Source: Cadophora sp. MPI-SDFR-AT-0126
Lineage: Eukaryota > Ascomycota > Leotiomycetes > Helotiales > Ploettnerulaceae
Reading direction: 5' to 3'
Assembly (NCBI GenBank): GCA_020747065.1
Contig: JAGMVK010000002.1
Coordinates: 2,108,001-2,172,000, forward strand
DNA length: 64,000 nt
Part shown: positions 1 through 12,562 of the stretch, one piece after another
How positions within the stretch are numbered: position 1 is the stretch's first letter
Layout: the number at the start of each line of letters is the position of its first letter
The notes under the pieces: model-generated
Told to the model about the DNA's origin: nothing
Seen by the model: the letters and a program-made list of their open reading frames with translations, nothing else
Databases searched by the model: none
Position numbers and translations under genes: made by a program

Positions 1-2635
1 ACGCTGTGCTCATGCTGCTTGCTGCTGTAAGGCACACCGCTAGAGAGGCCCTGCCACCCACCGGGTGTGGATAGCCTCAATGCACTCAAGCAACGCGAGC
101 AGTTGTTCACAGGCCTTACAGATGCTGGTGGAGCAGTATTCAGTGCAGCCCTTCTGCAGTAGGTTGGATTCTCTGTAGTCAGCCGGCATTGATACGGGTA
201 TCGGATGAGAAGCTGCTACACAGCACAGGGAGGAGGGACGAGAAGATCTCGAAGCTAGCAAGATCAACTTCCTCTGAGAAGGGGGTCGGTCGGTTGCGAG
301 CCCATCAGATTTGAGAATCAGTGAGGGCTAATGTTTGGTGTTTTCGCTTCCGTCAGGGGACAAGCGGTTGGTACCCTTTCTAAATATCTCAGCTCTCACA
401 AGGTAAGGCATTTCAGCCTTTATCAAAGAATATTTTCGTCATCCGGTACAGATAAGGCAAAGGACGTACTCCTTCTCTCCAACTAAAGCTATGCCACATT
501 GCATACGGCAGCGCCTCACGGGTGCTTGCGTTGCTTGTCTGCTCCCTTTTCTCGCCGAGGTCACACTGTTTTTGGTCCGTCTCCCTCCTGCCTGAACGGA
601 TCTCCAATGGAATCCTCCCGAGCGATACCTCCGCAGTCACGCAAAAGTCAAGACTCAAGAGTGCAAAGCCCTTATCGTGACGGGTTTGATAGCCGTTACA
701 GTACCCCCGAACAGCCATGATCCATCGACGAGAGATACGTACTCCAACTAAGTGAAAGTCAGTGCAACGAAAGTCTCCGGGTGAGACATCTCGCAACCAG
801 CGGCGGCTGGCGTTGTCTTAAGTGCACAATGGAGGAGGCAGAGAAGCATGGATAGATATAGTAGGTGGGGGATGAGCGAAGGGGGGAGAAGACGAGACCG
901 TTCTTCGCCCCTGATCGAGTGAGTGATAAATGGTCATGGCATGGGGGGAACAGCTGCCCGCTCTCTGTGCAACAACGCCGCAGATGTTCTTTGCTTCTCT
1001 GCCCTACAAGTCCCTTTCAAATGCCACAATAATGATTCCGAATTCATCACAAACTCATTCCGAGTACCTAGGATACTGGCGAGATATGCCATCAGGGGTC
1101 ATAGTCGGACCTTGCATGGCCTCCGGTGTATTAGTGTTGATCCACTCTCAGTGCCCACGCAGCCAACCACCGTCGTTGTGGTCTCGTTTCACAACAAATC
1201 ATAACGGCTCGCTACTGCCCTGCCCCTGGACGCTGCTTGATTAACTATGCTCAAGTGGCCCCCTTTCCTCCACTCCACCAAACACTCCTCCTTGTCAATC
1301 AGGTCCACTTTACAATCTACAAATCCACACTGCTGCCCTGCCTCACTTCGCCCGCCAGACAGCCCTAGTCCCTCGAGAAGGAAGCTCATCCCGCCCTTAA
1401 AGACATGGGTTTGGTTCGCCAACCTCGACGTCGACCTCGGAGCCCCGGTCTTTCCTCCCCTGTTATTACCCTGTCTTCTCCCTGGCCCTCAGGGCCGAAG
1501 CACCAGGTTACTCCCCTGCAGTACCTGGTCCAAGAAGCTCCCCCCAGGTCTTGGTATTCTTCAAGGACCAGGGCCAGTCAGAGGAAACCAGAAGGCAGGC
1601 AGGACTTGGCTGGTTCTGGCCCGCACAGGGCGAGCTGGGATCAGTGCCCATGGGCCAATCCTTCCAGAAATAATGTCGTCTCTACTGTTCCTGGTGAACA
1701 GAAGCCAATGTGACCTTGGAGATATCCTCATATCAGGTTACTTGCAGCCGCCCAATCTTGCTCGGAGATTCATCTACTATACCAGCACATCTTACAGATT
1801 ATCTCGTCACTCTTGTCACTCTCTGGTACCGTCAGCCTTTCTGCATGTCGACGACCAGCGAGAAGCAGATCTGTTCGCAAGAGGTTCCTGCTTCCGTCCT
1901 TGCATGAAGGAAGGCTTACTCCAATCTGCATCATCAAGGAGAGCTCCCTTCACTGCTGCAGCTCCCTCACAGCAATACCTTTCTCGCATCTCACCCTACC
2001 AGAACTTTTCAACCTGCTCCCATTGGCCTCGTCAACGCACTGCCTTGTCCTTTATAGCATGTTGTATTGAAACTATCTCTCCCTACTCAGGTACGAAAAC
2101 TTTGACTCCTTGCTCCTCCTGTCCTATATCAGACTTCCTGCACTTGAAATGTCACAGACGAACACCGCGTCTCTTGCTTCTTCCCTGCCCCATTCGGACA
2201 CGATCATCCTTGTGGGTATACCACGGGGAATCAATTTCCTTAACATCGCTCTTCGATCACATCCATGTTATAGCACGATCGTTATAGGGCCCGCATACTA
2301 AGACCCCCCAGCCAGGACGCCATCTTGTACAAGAGTAGAACGATACCAACCCGTGCCGCCGTCTGGCTCGACAATCGATTGTGGAATGACCTTGAACAAA
2401 AAGTTCTAAGATATATCCCAAGCAGCGTGCTCGGAAAACAGTTGTTAGGCTGTCCATACCTCTCGTCTCCTTGGAACCGACACGCGACAGGAACATCCAA
2501 CACAGTTCTTCCGGCATATTGGTTGGGTTCCCCCGGTCCCCTCCTCAGTTCTTTAAATATTCCTCTCCACCTGAATCCAATCATTCGCATTTGACTTCGC
2601 CAGTTGTCGCTCCTGCAATCTACACGATTAACAAG
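1..2635. other. Long upstream region with no supported gene
   Basis: No gene can be supported here. The plus strand is strongly pyrimidine-rich from about 1240 to 2600, with many C and T runs. This keeps several overlapping plus frames open by composition alone, the longest from 1247 to 2287. The stretch most likely holds the promoter and long leader of the serine-rich gene that starts at 2636. Minus-strand frames at 40-267 and 413-796 show no domain, signal peptide or splice continuity. Confidence 0.5.
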
Positions 2636-5143
2636 ATGTTCACCTTTGGAAGTGGGAAGACTCCTTACCCCACTGTCTACACCGTCACGTCTCCAAAACC
2701 GTCATCTAAAAAAGACACTCCTCCCTCGTCTCCCCTAAAGGAACTTCCTTCGTCTCCGGATTCTCTTGAACCAGCAATCGATGGACCACCATCTCCCGAA
2801 CGGATACGAGCCTATACCGAGCAGATGAAGCGGAGCTCATTGTTCGGCAACAATTCTAGGACAAATACACTTTCATCTGGTGCCTCTTCATCCCGTTCTC
2901 GCGAATCGACCATTGCCTCAACGGATAATGTGAGCTTGTCTCGACGGTCTTCTAGTCGATCCAACGCCAGCAGTATGCTTCGCCACGACAGACCAGAAAG
3001 TGTTCAGATATTCGGGTCGCTGTTCTCTCGAAGTGCGCGAAAGACGAAGAGGGACGCACACAATGTCGGCCTACGCAGTGCATCTTCGCTTGGTCTAGAT
3101 GGGATGGTAGTCGAGGAGGGTTCCGCGAAGAATCATTATTATGGAAAGAAGAGCAATTCCCGACGCAGGCACTTTATTTCAGGTCCCTACAACTTCCAGC
3201 ATGTTACTCACACGCGGCAAGACCATCTTCCCGACCTTGGGCGAACGAGCCGGACCGAACTTGTCTCGGAGTTCTCAGCTATTCGAGCATCCCAAGCACC
3301 AACACATGGTGAGCTGAAAGGTATCAGGGCTGAGGACTTGCATTTCGAGAACTTTTCTTCTGAAGCTTTGAGCGTTCTGCCAAGCGACGAGGCTCCTCCC
3401 GAAACGTCGCCTCAGACAAGTCCTCAACGCCGATTACTTCGCAAGTCTGTTCAGCCACCTCAACAGTCTCCTCAGCGAGTAATGGGGCATGCCAAATCAC
3501 ATGACAATCTGAGAATAGCACCACCTCGACCACCTCGCTCACCACTGTCGCCGAGTTGTCCACTGGCGCTGCCAGCGAGGACCTCCTCCCGCACGGCTTC
3601 TGTGCTCTTCGATACATTCGATCCGCTCGCCACGACGACCATTACGAGACCACACACAAATGCAGGATTTCGCAAGCCTGCGCCCTTTATACTTCCATCG
3701 CCATCACCAACTTTGGAGGAACAGCAAGACGGAGACGCGCACGCGGTGACCACACCAGGCGACGAGGCATGGCCATTGACAGCATCATTATCTGGAAATT
3801 TTGGTAATGAATTGGCCGATGTTCAGGAGGAAGAAGAGGACATTGTGTCGAAGAGGTCGTCGCGATTGTCGACTGCTAGCGCCGAGCTGAGAATGTCTCA
3901 GTCCGTGCCAGCGCTTCGACTCAGGTCGCAGACGCAAGTTGATAGGTCCGAGGCACGCATGTCCACGACATTGGGACAACCACTGACCGCCGCCGCATTC
4001 TCGGCCCCCAAGCAAGTACAAACACCAACCGGCTTCCAATTTAACGACTCGTGGGAATCAGACATCGACTGGTGTTATGAAAATGGAGAAGAAAGTTGCG
4101 ATTATGACCATTGCTCCGAGGGAGGCGAAACTCCGACAGAGACAGTTGCAACAGTCGCTCAAGAGCCGCTTCAATTGAGCCTTCAGACCGAAGAACGTAC
4201 CTATCGTGGACGCTTTCGACCTTCTCTTTTGGTGCCGTCAGCTTTTGATGCACCTGAGCTATCGCCAAGATCCAGTACCTCAACTCCTTCCGACCCTCGA
4301 ACACCTGCGAACTTCTTGCGACCAAGTCACATTCGGTCCCCTTCTCATGCTTCATCTTTTAAGGAGTCTCATGGCTTCCACCTCTCGCCCACGCTTCTCA
4401 TTCCCGCTGATTTCCAGTCCCAGATGGAGCAGGATGCTCTCTACACTGAACACTACAGCAATGACTCGTCAAATGGTGCGATTTTCATGCAGGACTCTTA
4501 CGTCCATGCCATCTCTCCTATCGACGAAGGCGAGTCAAGCACTTCTTCATACCGCTCATCTGATTTCTCCCGTCGGTCTGCGCGCAGCTCATCAAGCACA
4601 CGTGCGTCTGGTACATCGAGAGGAAGCCAGGATTCGATGATGTTGCTTCGTCGCTCATCGAGCATGACCCATGCCCATAATAGCATCGGGTCTAACTCCT
4701 CTCTTCCAGACCTCGTCCCCTCAACACTTCGTCAGATTGATCATGATTTATCTACAAACATCTCTGTGTTGACGGTCTCGGATGAAGTTGTTGACTCTGC
4801 TCCTTCTCCAGAAATCGGAGGTCCACATCCTGCACTTGCGTCGATGCAACATCGCCGTAAAAAGTCCCTTGTCATGGAGAGAGAGCTCCGTAATGGAGAA
4901 TCTCAGTTGATGCTTGCAAGCTCCGCGGAGCAGAAGAAGACCATTATCGATGTGATGGGCAACCTAAGCCCAGTTGTAGAGGCTTTCCCCAACGTACCTG
5001 CTGAGGGCAAGGCACCGGTACACGGACGAAAGACCTCGGCACCGGAGGCAGTTGCACCTCTTCGAGAATTCAAAGGACGAGCCCGAGCATCGACTGTTGG
5101 AGGCAAGCGAAGAGGAAGCTACATGCTCTTTCCTCAAATATAA
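2636..5143 (+). CDS. Serine-rich, probably disordered protein of unknown function
   Basis: This is an intronless frame of 835 residues. I chose the ATG at 2636 because the frame upstream of it (open back to 2471) looks like leader, and because MFTFGSGKTPYP is a sensible N terminus. The protein is dominated by Ser, Pro, Thr and Arg, with many SP/TP dipeptides and RRSS/RRSSS tracts that resemble basophilic-kinase or 14-3-3 sites (for example near residues 100-120 and 640-680). No catalytic domain, membrane segment or signal peptide is visible. Less repetitive blocks lie around residues 460-520 (acidic, with Trp and Cys) and in the last 100 residues, which end in a basic GKRRGSYMLFPQ motif. Such proteins in filamentous fungi are often phosphorylated scaffold or cell-polarity factors, but I do not recognise the family. 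The coding status is well supported by length and codon regularity; the function is unknown. Confidence 0.85.
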   Translation: MFTFGSGKTPYPTVYTVTSPKPSSKKDTPPSSPLKELPSSPDSLEPAIDGPPSPERIRAYTEQMKRSSLFGNNSRTNTLSSGASSSRSRESTIASTDNVSLSRRSSSRSNASSMLRHDRPESVQIFGSLFSRSARKTKRDAHNVGLRSASSLGLDGMVVEEGSAKNHYYGKKSNSRRRHFISGPYNFQHVTHTRQDHLPDLGRTSRTELVSEFSAIRASQAPTHGELKGIRAEDLHFENFSSEALSVLPSDEAPPETSPQTSPQRRLLRKSVQPPQQSPQRVMGHAKSHDNLRIAPPRPPRSPLSPSCPLALPARTSSRTASVLFDTFDPLATTTITRPHTNAGFRKPAPFILPSPSPTLEEQQDGDAHAVTTPGDEAWPLTASLSGNFGNELADVQEEEEDIVSKRSSRLSTASAELRMSQSVPALRLRSQTQVDRSEARMSTTLGQPLTAAAFSAPKQVQTPTGFQFNDSWESDIDWCYENGEESCDYDHCSEGGETPTETVATVAQEPLQLSLQTEERTYRGRFRPSLLVPSAFDAPELSPRSSTSTPSDPRTPANFLRPSHIRSPSHASSFKESHGFHLSPTLLIPADFQSQMEQDALYTEHYSNDSSNGAIFMQDSYVHAISPIDEGESSTSSYRSSDFSRRSARSSSSTRASGTSRGSQDSMMLLRRSSSMTHAHNSIGSNSSLPDLVPSTLRQIDHDLSTNISVLTVSDEVVDSAPSPEIGGPHPALASMQHRRKKSLVMERELRNGESQLMLASSAEQKKTIIDVMGNLSPVVEAFPNVPAEGKAPVHGRKTSAPEAVAPLREFKGRARASTVGGKRRGSYMLFPQI

Positions 5144-8103
5144 GCAACCGCATTTTTCTCCACCGGGATATGAAACGCGCCAAATATTGTGCAACCCGCA
5201 CATAGTGCAACACGAGCACCAACAACGAAGCCAGACAATATCTGGAGTCTCGATGATTGAAATGTTTGATATGATATGATGTATTCCTTTGTTATCGTTT
5301 CTCCTTTCTTGAACACACTTGTGTCAATTATACTGGGCTGGTTTTTGGAGTGTATCAGAAAGGATGGCATCAAGCTAGCTGGGTCAAGCTTGCGGGAAAG
5401 AGAAAAGCGGCATTGCGTTTTTAGGACTTTGGAGACTTTACTGTACTACTATTCTCGACAGTCTTTGATCGACCTTTTGTTTCGAAAATTGTTTCTAGGT
5501 ATCTCATTTGTCGTTAGGTTTCGTTTGTTTGAGAGGGACACGCATTTTTATGGTATGGATCTGGGTATTCATTTGGGCAGGGCCAGGGCCTGGATAGGAA
5601 CGACGTCAGGGAACGGAAAATGCTGGGCGTCAATACGACACAGATGGAATCTGTGTGTGGCAAGAGCAAGTAGAGCAGAGCGGTCAGAGCGGCGAGAGCT
5701 TGTTGATCGGCTTGCTGGTATGGGACGGTGACGAACGCGATGACATCTATATACCTCTGACAGAGAGAGGTTGGCTGAAGGTGCTCGCCAGACAGAGGGA
5801 GCACTTCTCCGACGGGGGATACTTGTGTGATTGGACGGACAGAGAAGAAGGGGCAAATCTTGTACAATTTCCTGCGCTGCATTGGAGGAGCTTGTTGTTA
5901 CCATAGAAAGACAGCGAACAGTAGACATTCTACCCCTTTTAGGGGCCTCTTTAGGCGGGATTCGAAAATTGAAACTATGAAGACAACACTTCTTTCATCT
6001 TTCGTGCTTTCTTATTTCTCCGTTGTCCTTCTGACCTCCCATCATGTTGAATTGAAAGTACCAAAGTAACCTCGACTTTGCAATGTTTAAGTAACCCAAC
6101 ATGGGAAGCAGCCATCCCACGAAATCTGCTTCCAGCAACCTATTGCATTCGGCAGTGCCATCGTACGTACCTTTCAACTTCATCAGATAGTCTTGTGTAT
6201 ATCTAACACACGAAACGTTAAAGATAGGCTCTGAAACACTGCTCTTTGCTCTTGCATTGAACATCGTTGCCCGTTCAAATACTGACCTGGTATCACCTGT
6301 CCGCATCCACAACTGAAGACATCCTTGACTTTGAGCCACAGAAGAAGAAATCTGTCAGTGTAGCACGGCTGGTACGAAAAGCCTCAATTGACGCCTTCAG
6401 TCAGGTACGTACATCAGATGAATGTTCTCAAAATCTCCAATACCTCGACCTCGAATACGTTTTGTTCCGTGCATTCCTGCCATCCTTAATCACATCATGC
6501 ATGTCAGCCTTACAGCCCTTTCAATCTCCAACTCTCAAAATCAGCCATGATACCCGCACGGACATCCCCTAATCTCATCAATCGCAATTTCAATCTCAAT
6601 CTTCAGCCTCAGCCAGCAATCAGTCTCACGGGCCGCCTGGTGGCCAAAATGCAAAATTTCCCCACGTTCTCTCTGCTCCCACTCCCAACTTCTTGAGTCC
6701 AAAATCACGATTGTATGATGTGCATCACCACCTAAGCCAGCCCTACCATAAACAGCAATTTCTTCCCATCCTATACCAGAATCACGGGTTGGTATCAAAT
6801 GCGTGGGGGTCCGTATCTAGAGGCCTACTTTAGTTCTGGGACAAGTCTGGAAGCTTACACGACTTCGCTTAAACAACACGGCACAACACTGCAAGTAAGG
6901 CAAGGCAAGCGAATGTAACCTAGCACGGCAGACTAACGATGTCGATCTAAATGTCAATTGCGAGTAATTCGTTCGAGAAGAAGGACGCGTTCTTCATTTC
7001 GTGGAGTAAACCAATCACAGCCTCCAGTTCGTGAGTGTCCCCAAACACCACGGAATGCCAGGACGGAAATTGAGCAAGCCTCAACAGGAGACCAGACAGT
7101 GCAATACGAAACCGAGTCCGTACCGCTCGCTCCATAGCTACATGCAGACATACATACATACAATACGCAGCAGCTTGCATCGACGCAAGCCACAATCCTT
7201 AGTCATAAATGACTGCATCGGCCAGATAGCGCAATAGAGCCATGCTCGCCGCGTGCACGGCTTCTCCATGCGCTTGCTAGTATGTGTGTTTTTAGTCCCT
7301 GGTTTTGATTTTGTAGGGAGGGGTGTTCGTTCCGAAAACCTGGTCCGCATATGTAATAACAGGTCTATAAATCACACACGGGCCGGCCTGGCACTCGATT
7401 CCGCTTGGAAGGAAAAACCAAATACAGAAAGCCGTCCGTGTAACTAGAAGTAGTCATTGCATGCATAGGTTCTAGGGTCACAGTACGTACCAGGCGCGGC
7501 AGAGCTGCCGACTGAGAAACGTGAAGGGTCTGGCTCGAAAAAACACGCAAGCATCGCCCTGTCGGATCGACAAAAAGTAAGTGCCGTTACCGGGAAAGTC
7601 GAGCCCGACACCATGTCCATGTCAACAAACGAACTTCGCTTCGCATGCACATATCATGTCATGTCTAGAAGCTATGTCACTGTACTGTAAACGAGGGGGG
7701 CATTCGGTTGGTATCAAATTTTGAGGTTATATTTGAGCTCCTATTGAGATGAGGCCCGCGCCCAAATTTTCCTAAATCCGCTCGATCTCCATATGATTTT
7801 ACAACAAAACTTACATGCTCCGTCCATACCCCCATGATCTCCGTCGCCATTGAAACGCGCCGATGCGACGTAACGCAGCCGAAAGCAACGCAATACTCAG
7901 CTGTGCAAGGAAGAGGAGAGGCAAATCATATCGTTTCTTGCAATTTTTCTCAATTCAGCCAACGTACTGCGGCGCTGACCCCGATGCTCTGGTCTGGTAC
8001 CGCCCTCAATTCCCAATAGTATCATTGCAGCGTGGCAACCGAGATCGAGATCTGGCAAGCTCGCTCGTCTCCAAGAATTCGAAGAGGTAAGCAGGGAGGT
8101 CAT
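5144..8103. other. 3 kb convergent intergenic region, no gene seen
   Basis: This lies between the ends of the serine-rich gene (plus) and CTR9 (minus). The short frames present do not join through plausible introns and resemble no family. A small acata tandem occurs near 7145-7160. Both 3' UTRs must lie here, but most of the stretch is unexplained. Confidence 0.5.
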
Positions 8104-11100
8104 CTATTCGTCGTCTGAGTCCGCCATTGGTGTGTCGGCACCGTTTGCCGTCGCGGGTGAGTCTTCCTTTGCAGCATCAGCCTCGGCAGCAGGAGCAGCA
8201 GCAGCATCATCATCTTCGTCCTCATCGTCCGAGTCGATCATTGCCCGTCGACTCTTGCGTTTCGAGGCTGCTGGAGCGGAAACAGTCTCGTCCTCACTTC
8301 CTGCATCGACATCCATTCCGTTTACTTCATCATCAACATCATTGTCCATCTCCCGTGATGCAGCGGCCGCTCCGTCATCACCGTCGCTGTCACTCTCCAC
8401 CACAATCTCGCTACTCTTGAACTTGTTGGGCTTCTCCTGGGCCGCTTTCTTCGCCAGTCTCCTCTTCTTTGGCTTGGGCTTCTCCTCGTCGCTGTCTCCA
8501 CCGCTTCTCTGACGATTCCGTCTTCGGGGTTCAGCTCCGCTCTCATCGTCATCTGTGATTCCATCCTCGTTCTTCTTCTTTCGCTTTCCACCGGCGCCAC
8601 CAGCACGAGGCTTTTTCTTCCGCTTGACCTTATCGCCCGTTTCGCTGTCAGTTGTCATTTCTGCAGCTTCTCTAGCTCGTTCTTCCTCGTGTCGGGCTTC
8701 GGCCAGCTCTCGATCTCTCTCGAGGATCTTTTGTCTCTCCTCGGCAATCTTGAGTTTGCGTGCCCGCTCGGCCTCTTCGGCGGCAATTCGGGCGTCTTCG
8801 CGTTTCTTGAGCTCGATTTCTCGGGCCTGCTTCGAAGCGAGCAATTTCTCGGCGTTTTTCTCTTCGTACTCCTTCTGAGCCTGAATAGAACGTTCTAACT
8901 GCTTGCGCATGGTATTTCGTGCCATGTTAGCTCGCTGCTCGATGTCGTGTTTTGGGTATGGTGTCGCTGGATGCTGAGCGATAGCCTCTAGAGATTCGAT
9001 AGCCTCCTCAAGTCCATCGGCAGCGGCCTGCACCTCAGCTAGTGTTCTCTGCGTTTCGGTAAGACTATAGACGGTTGCAGCAAGCTGGATTTGCACAAAG
9101 GCAACGTTGAACTTGAAATGGATTTGATCAGGGGCAATTGCCAGAGCCTAACATTTGTCAGTATGCATTTTGACTAGGTAGACGACGGTGACTAACCTTT
9201 TGAGAGTAATCTAAAGCATTTCGGAATGCCTGTGAACTCTTCTCTGCCTTCCCCTTCAATAACCACGTTCGGCCCAAGCAGGCCAGAATTTGCGCATCGT
9301 GTGATCGATCCTTTGATAACGCAAGCTCGTAATGCTCAATAGCCTTCGAGTACTGTCGCAATTCCGCAAATATGTGACCAAGATTGACAAAGACACTTGG
9401 ATCCTTGACGGTGTCTCTGACCTTGATGAAAATCGTCAAAGCAGTCTTGTAGTCTTTCTTGTCCTCGACCAGAGCAATGGCGATGCCTTGAGCAGCATAT
9501 GCATTCTGGGGGTCCAGCTGAAGTGCCTTCTCGAAGAACTCGACTGCCTTCATGTACATGTTGCTCCGCTTCTGCTTCTCCTGCTCCGTCTCGCGACGCA
9601 TTTCGCGAGCGCTCGCAAGGTAGAGGTTGCCCATACCGATCAAGGCGTATCTATCGTGCTTCTCGTATTGCTGGAGGGTGTGCTTGTAATGGCGAAGCTC
9701 GGGATCCTCAGATATGTGAGCCTTCTTCTTATTGTGCACTTTTCCGAGGTACCAGCCATACAAAGCTCGTACTTCAAGATCTGCAGAAGAGTCCTGGTAA
9801 AGTTTGGCGATAGCCTTAGGACCTTCTTCTGCTGGGCTTTGTCGAAGAGCAATGTATGCAAGCCGAGTTCTGGCATCAGTGTAGTCGCTGTGGCGAGTAA
9901 GCAATCCCTCGTAGACTGTGTTGGCTTCATCGAGAAGCCCACTGGCCTCGTAGGTGCGACCCAGGTTGTAGCTAATTGTGGTTACGAGAGCATCTGTGTC
10001 CATTTCCTCTTGTTTTTCTCCGACTTTGATGCAAGCGCTTAGCGCAACTTGGAACATGTCTCGGGCATGGTCGTACTTCTCGGCTTGATAGTAGAAACAC
10101 CCGATATTATTAAGGAGCTGAGGCGGCAGACCTTCGCGAAGAGTATTCTTAAAAGTTGTCTCCTCTTCTGGGTCCCTAGGCTTCTCGTCGTCAGGAATCT
10201 GATCAAATTCGAGTTGCTCAACTTGCTGCAGGCATTGTAAACTCTTCTCGGGCTGATCGATCTCATAGAGGCGTGCCAAGTTCAGGAGAACAGATGCATC
10301 TGGGACAAGGTTCTTCTTCGGGTCCTTCCAGGCTGTTCGTACACTTTCTAGATATCCTACAGCCTTCTTAAACTCTGTGGACTTCTCCTCCTTTGCTCCA
10401 GTTGGCTGGCTATGGAACACCTCTTCAGCATACAGAGTTCCCAGGAGAATCATAGCCTCGACATTTTTCGACTGTTGAATGATCTTCTCCAGTCTCAACT
10501 TGGCCTCTCCGAAGTCGCTCTTCAAAACAGCGAGCTGGGCTGCGCCGAACTTTGCTGGAAGATATCCACGATCAGCACCACCTCTAGCCTCATCAGCTCG
10601 TCGGTAGTAGTCTGCTGCTCGCTCGTAATTGTCCTCATAATGTTCCTTTCGAGCCAAAAGATACCATCCGTCACTTGCAATTGCATTGACATCGGTGTAC
10701 TGAATAGCCTTGTGAGCAAGAGTATCGACATTAGGCAGGGACTTTCTCGACAAAAAGTACCCAGCAAATGTGGCACAAGTCAAGGGAAGGTCCTTATCCG
10801 CCTTGAATGCCTTTTGTGTGTATTCCGTCATCGCCCGCTTGTACAATTTGAGAAACTCTGGTCCGTTTGTCGGAACGTGAGAGCTTGAATCGAGGTAGAA
10901 GAGGCCAAGGAGGATATTCGCAATCTTTGAATCTGGATTGATCTCCAAGGCACGTTCCCAGGCGGTCTTTGCGTCCTCCTTAAATCCCAGCATCCAGAAA
11001 CAACAGCCAATTCCAATTCGCGGATCGGGATCGACCAAATCTGGCATCCTGTGAAGAGCATCTTGGTATCCTTCCAGAGACTCTGCATATTTCCCCAGTG

Positions 11101-11803
11101 AGAACAGTGCCCTAGCTTTTCCAAGCTGCGCCATCATATTCCTCTGCCCAGACACTCGAAGGGCATCTTCGAAAGACTTGAGTGATGCCCGTAGAATATC
11201 AGCCTTGTCCTGGTCCAACGCGCCAGGCGCTGAAGACTTCGATGGAGGCTGCAGAGAAGCTTTGAGGAGCTGGAGAACACCGCGTGCCAGGAAAAGGGGA
11301 GGAAATCCAGGGTTAATTCGAAGTGCTTCATTGAGGGTTGATGTGGAGAGCTGTAGATAGTATTCCTTCGTCTTCGCTTCTGAGACCAACGCGCCTTCAG
11401 GTGCAACTCGGGGAGCCTCTCTGCTCTTCCACAGATACATCCAGCACAAACATGTGAGCATACTGAGCTTCTCTTTTGGTCCGCCCTTCATGGCTTGCCC
11501 TCCCTTGAGCAGCATTTCGATTGCATGGTCGACTTTCTTCTGCTTCGCATATGCCAGCGAGACAGTCATCCAGTATGTTCGTGCAGCGCCTTCATTCTCC
11601 AGCAGCGTACACAGTTCGGTCGGATCATCTAGCAGATCTTCGAGATCAACTTCGACAGCTTGGTCATCGTCTTCGCCCTGCACTGGAATATCGATCGCCG
11701 AAGGTATATCCGAGAACCGCTTGCTCATCACCCTATGCCCAGGAGAAACAACGTTATGCCCATTCGGTCCTCCATTCGGGGCTCCATTCTCAACTGCCGC
11801 CAT
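8104..11803 (-). CDS. CTR9: Ctr9, TPR scaffold subunit of the Paf1 transcription elongation complex
   Basis: Two exons (11803-9197 and 9147-8104) flank a 49 bp intron (9148-9196, GTTAGT...TTAG) and give 1216 residues. Joining is in phase and restores the conserved stretch ALAIAPDQIHFKFNVAFVQI across the junction. Tandem tetratricopeptide repeats fill roughly residues 70-870, for example EKALQLDPQNAYAAQGIAIA and HYELALSKDRSHDAQILACL. The region after about residue 960 is a highly charged Glu/Lys/Arg coiled coil that turns into an Asp/Ser-rich acidic tail ending MADSDDE. This is the standard Ctr9/Tpr1 architecture and length. In the Paf1 complex, Ctr9 scaffolds Paf1, Cdc73, Leo1 and Rtf1 on RNA polymerase II and supports H2B ubiquitination and H3K4/K36 methylation. 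The start at 11803 is the first in-frame ATG. It lies in the same orientation as the Snf2/Sth1 gene upstream of it. Confidence 0.96.
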
Positions 11804-12562
11804 TGTAGATGTAGGCTGTGATGCGAATTTGTGCGGATGGAGATATGTGTTGATTTGCGCTCAAGCGCGTCGCCGCGCAAACGCTTTCGAATGAGTGGAA
11901 GGTGTGCTAATGGATGTGGCACATCTGATAAAACAAAAGGCTGATCAGCAATAGAAAATGGCTGTCTGCGAGAATCCTTGAAGGATTGTGGTTGACGGTA
12001 TTTTGCTCGTGAGGCTGCAAGAATTCGAGGGTTTGAACATGTCGAGGTTTCTTCAGCCTCGAGCTAAGCCTATTTGAAATTGGCAACAACAATTCCTCTA
12101 TGACAATGCCCATCCATGAAGGTGAACTTTCGAACGCTGCAAACCCAAGAATAGATATGACAAAGAACAGATCCGCACGATATAGCTCACACAAGAAGAA
12201 TGGTATATATTCATCCTTGATTAAAACAGCTTTGGGACCTTGAAAGATCCATCTGTTACTACAAGAGTTGACGGCCCTCTAATCGTATTCGAATGAAGAC
12301 TGAGACCGTCCAGTAAATTAATCAAAGTGCTACAAGTCATACATATTCATTGTCTCTCTAAAGTACAATCTAGGCGATCCCAGCCCAAAGTAAGTCTGCA
12401 AAGTCCCAGGCCAAGAGATTTCGTGATCTCCGAGTGTTTTCGCCTGTCCAACGCCAATTCTTATCCACTCCGTACCAGCAACACCAAATATGCAAACTCC
12501 TCCTCCCAAGCAATACAGCTCGCTATCGTATTCCTGCAACCATTTCATGAACAACCTCCATT
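11804..12562. promoter_or_regulatory. CTR9 promoter and SNF2/STH1 3' region
   Basis: This is a 759 bp gap between two genes transcribed on the minus strand. It must contain the CTR9 promoter and leader and the end of the upstream SNF2/STH1 transcript. No further coding frame or recognisable element is visible. Confidence 0.5.

Noticed and set aside
413..796. 127-codon minus-strand frame near the left edge
   Set aside because: No recognisable features, overlaps an open plus frame, and no introns extend it.
1247..2287. 346-codon open frame on the plus strand
   Set aside because: It lies in C/T-rich DNA where several overlapping plus frames are open at once. Its translation has no domain, signal peptide or family resemblance. 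More likely leader or promoter of the next gene; kept only as a finding.
5276..5731. 151-codon plus-strand frame after the serine-rich gene
   Set aside because: It starts about 130 bp after a stop codon, in probable 3' UTR. The composition is unlike protein and nothing is recognisable.
8127..8878. Plus-strand frames rich in Ser/His opposite the CTR9 tail
   Set aside because: They are shadows of the acidic, lysine-rich CTR9 C terminus on the opposite strand.
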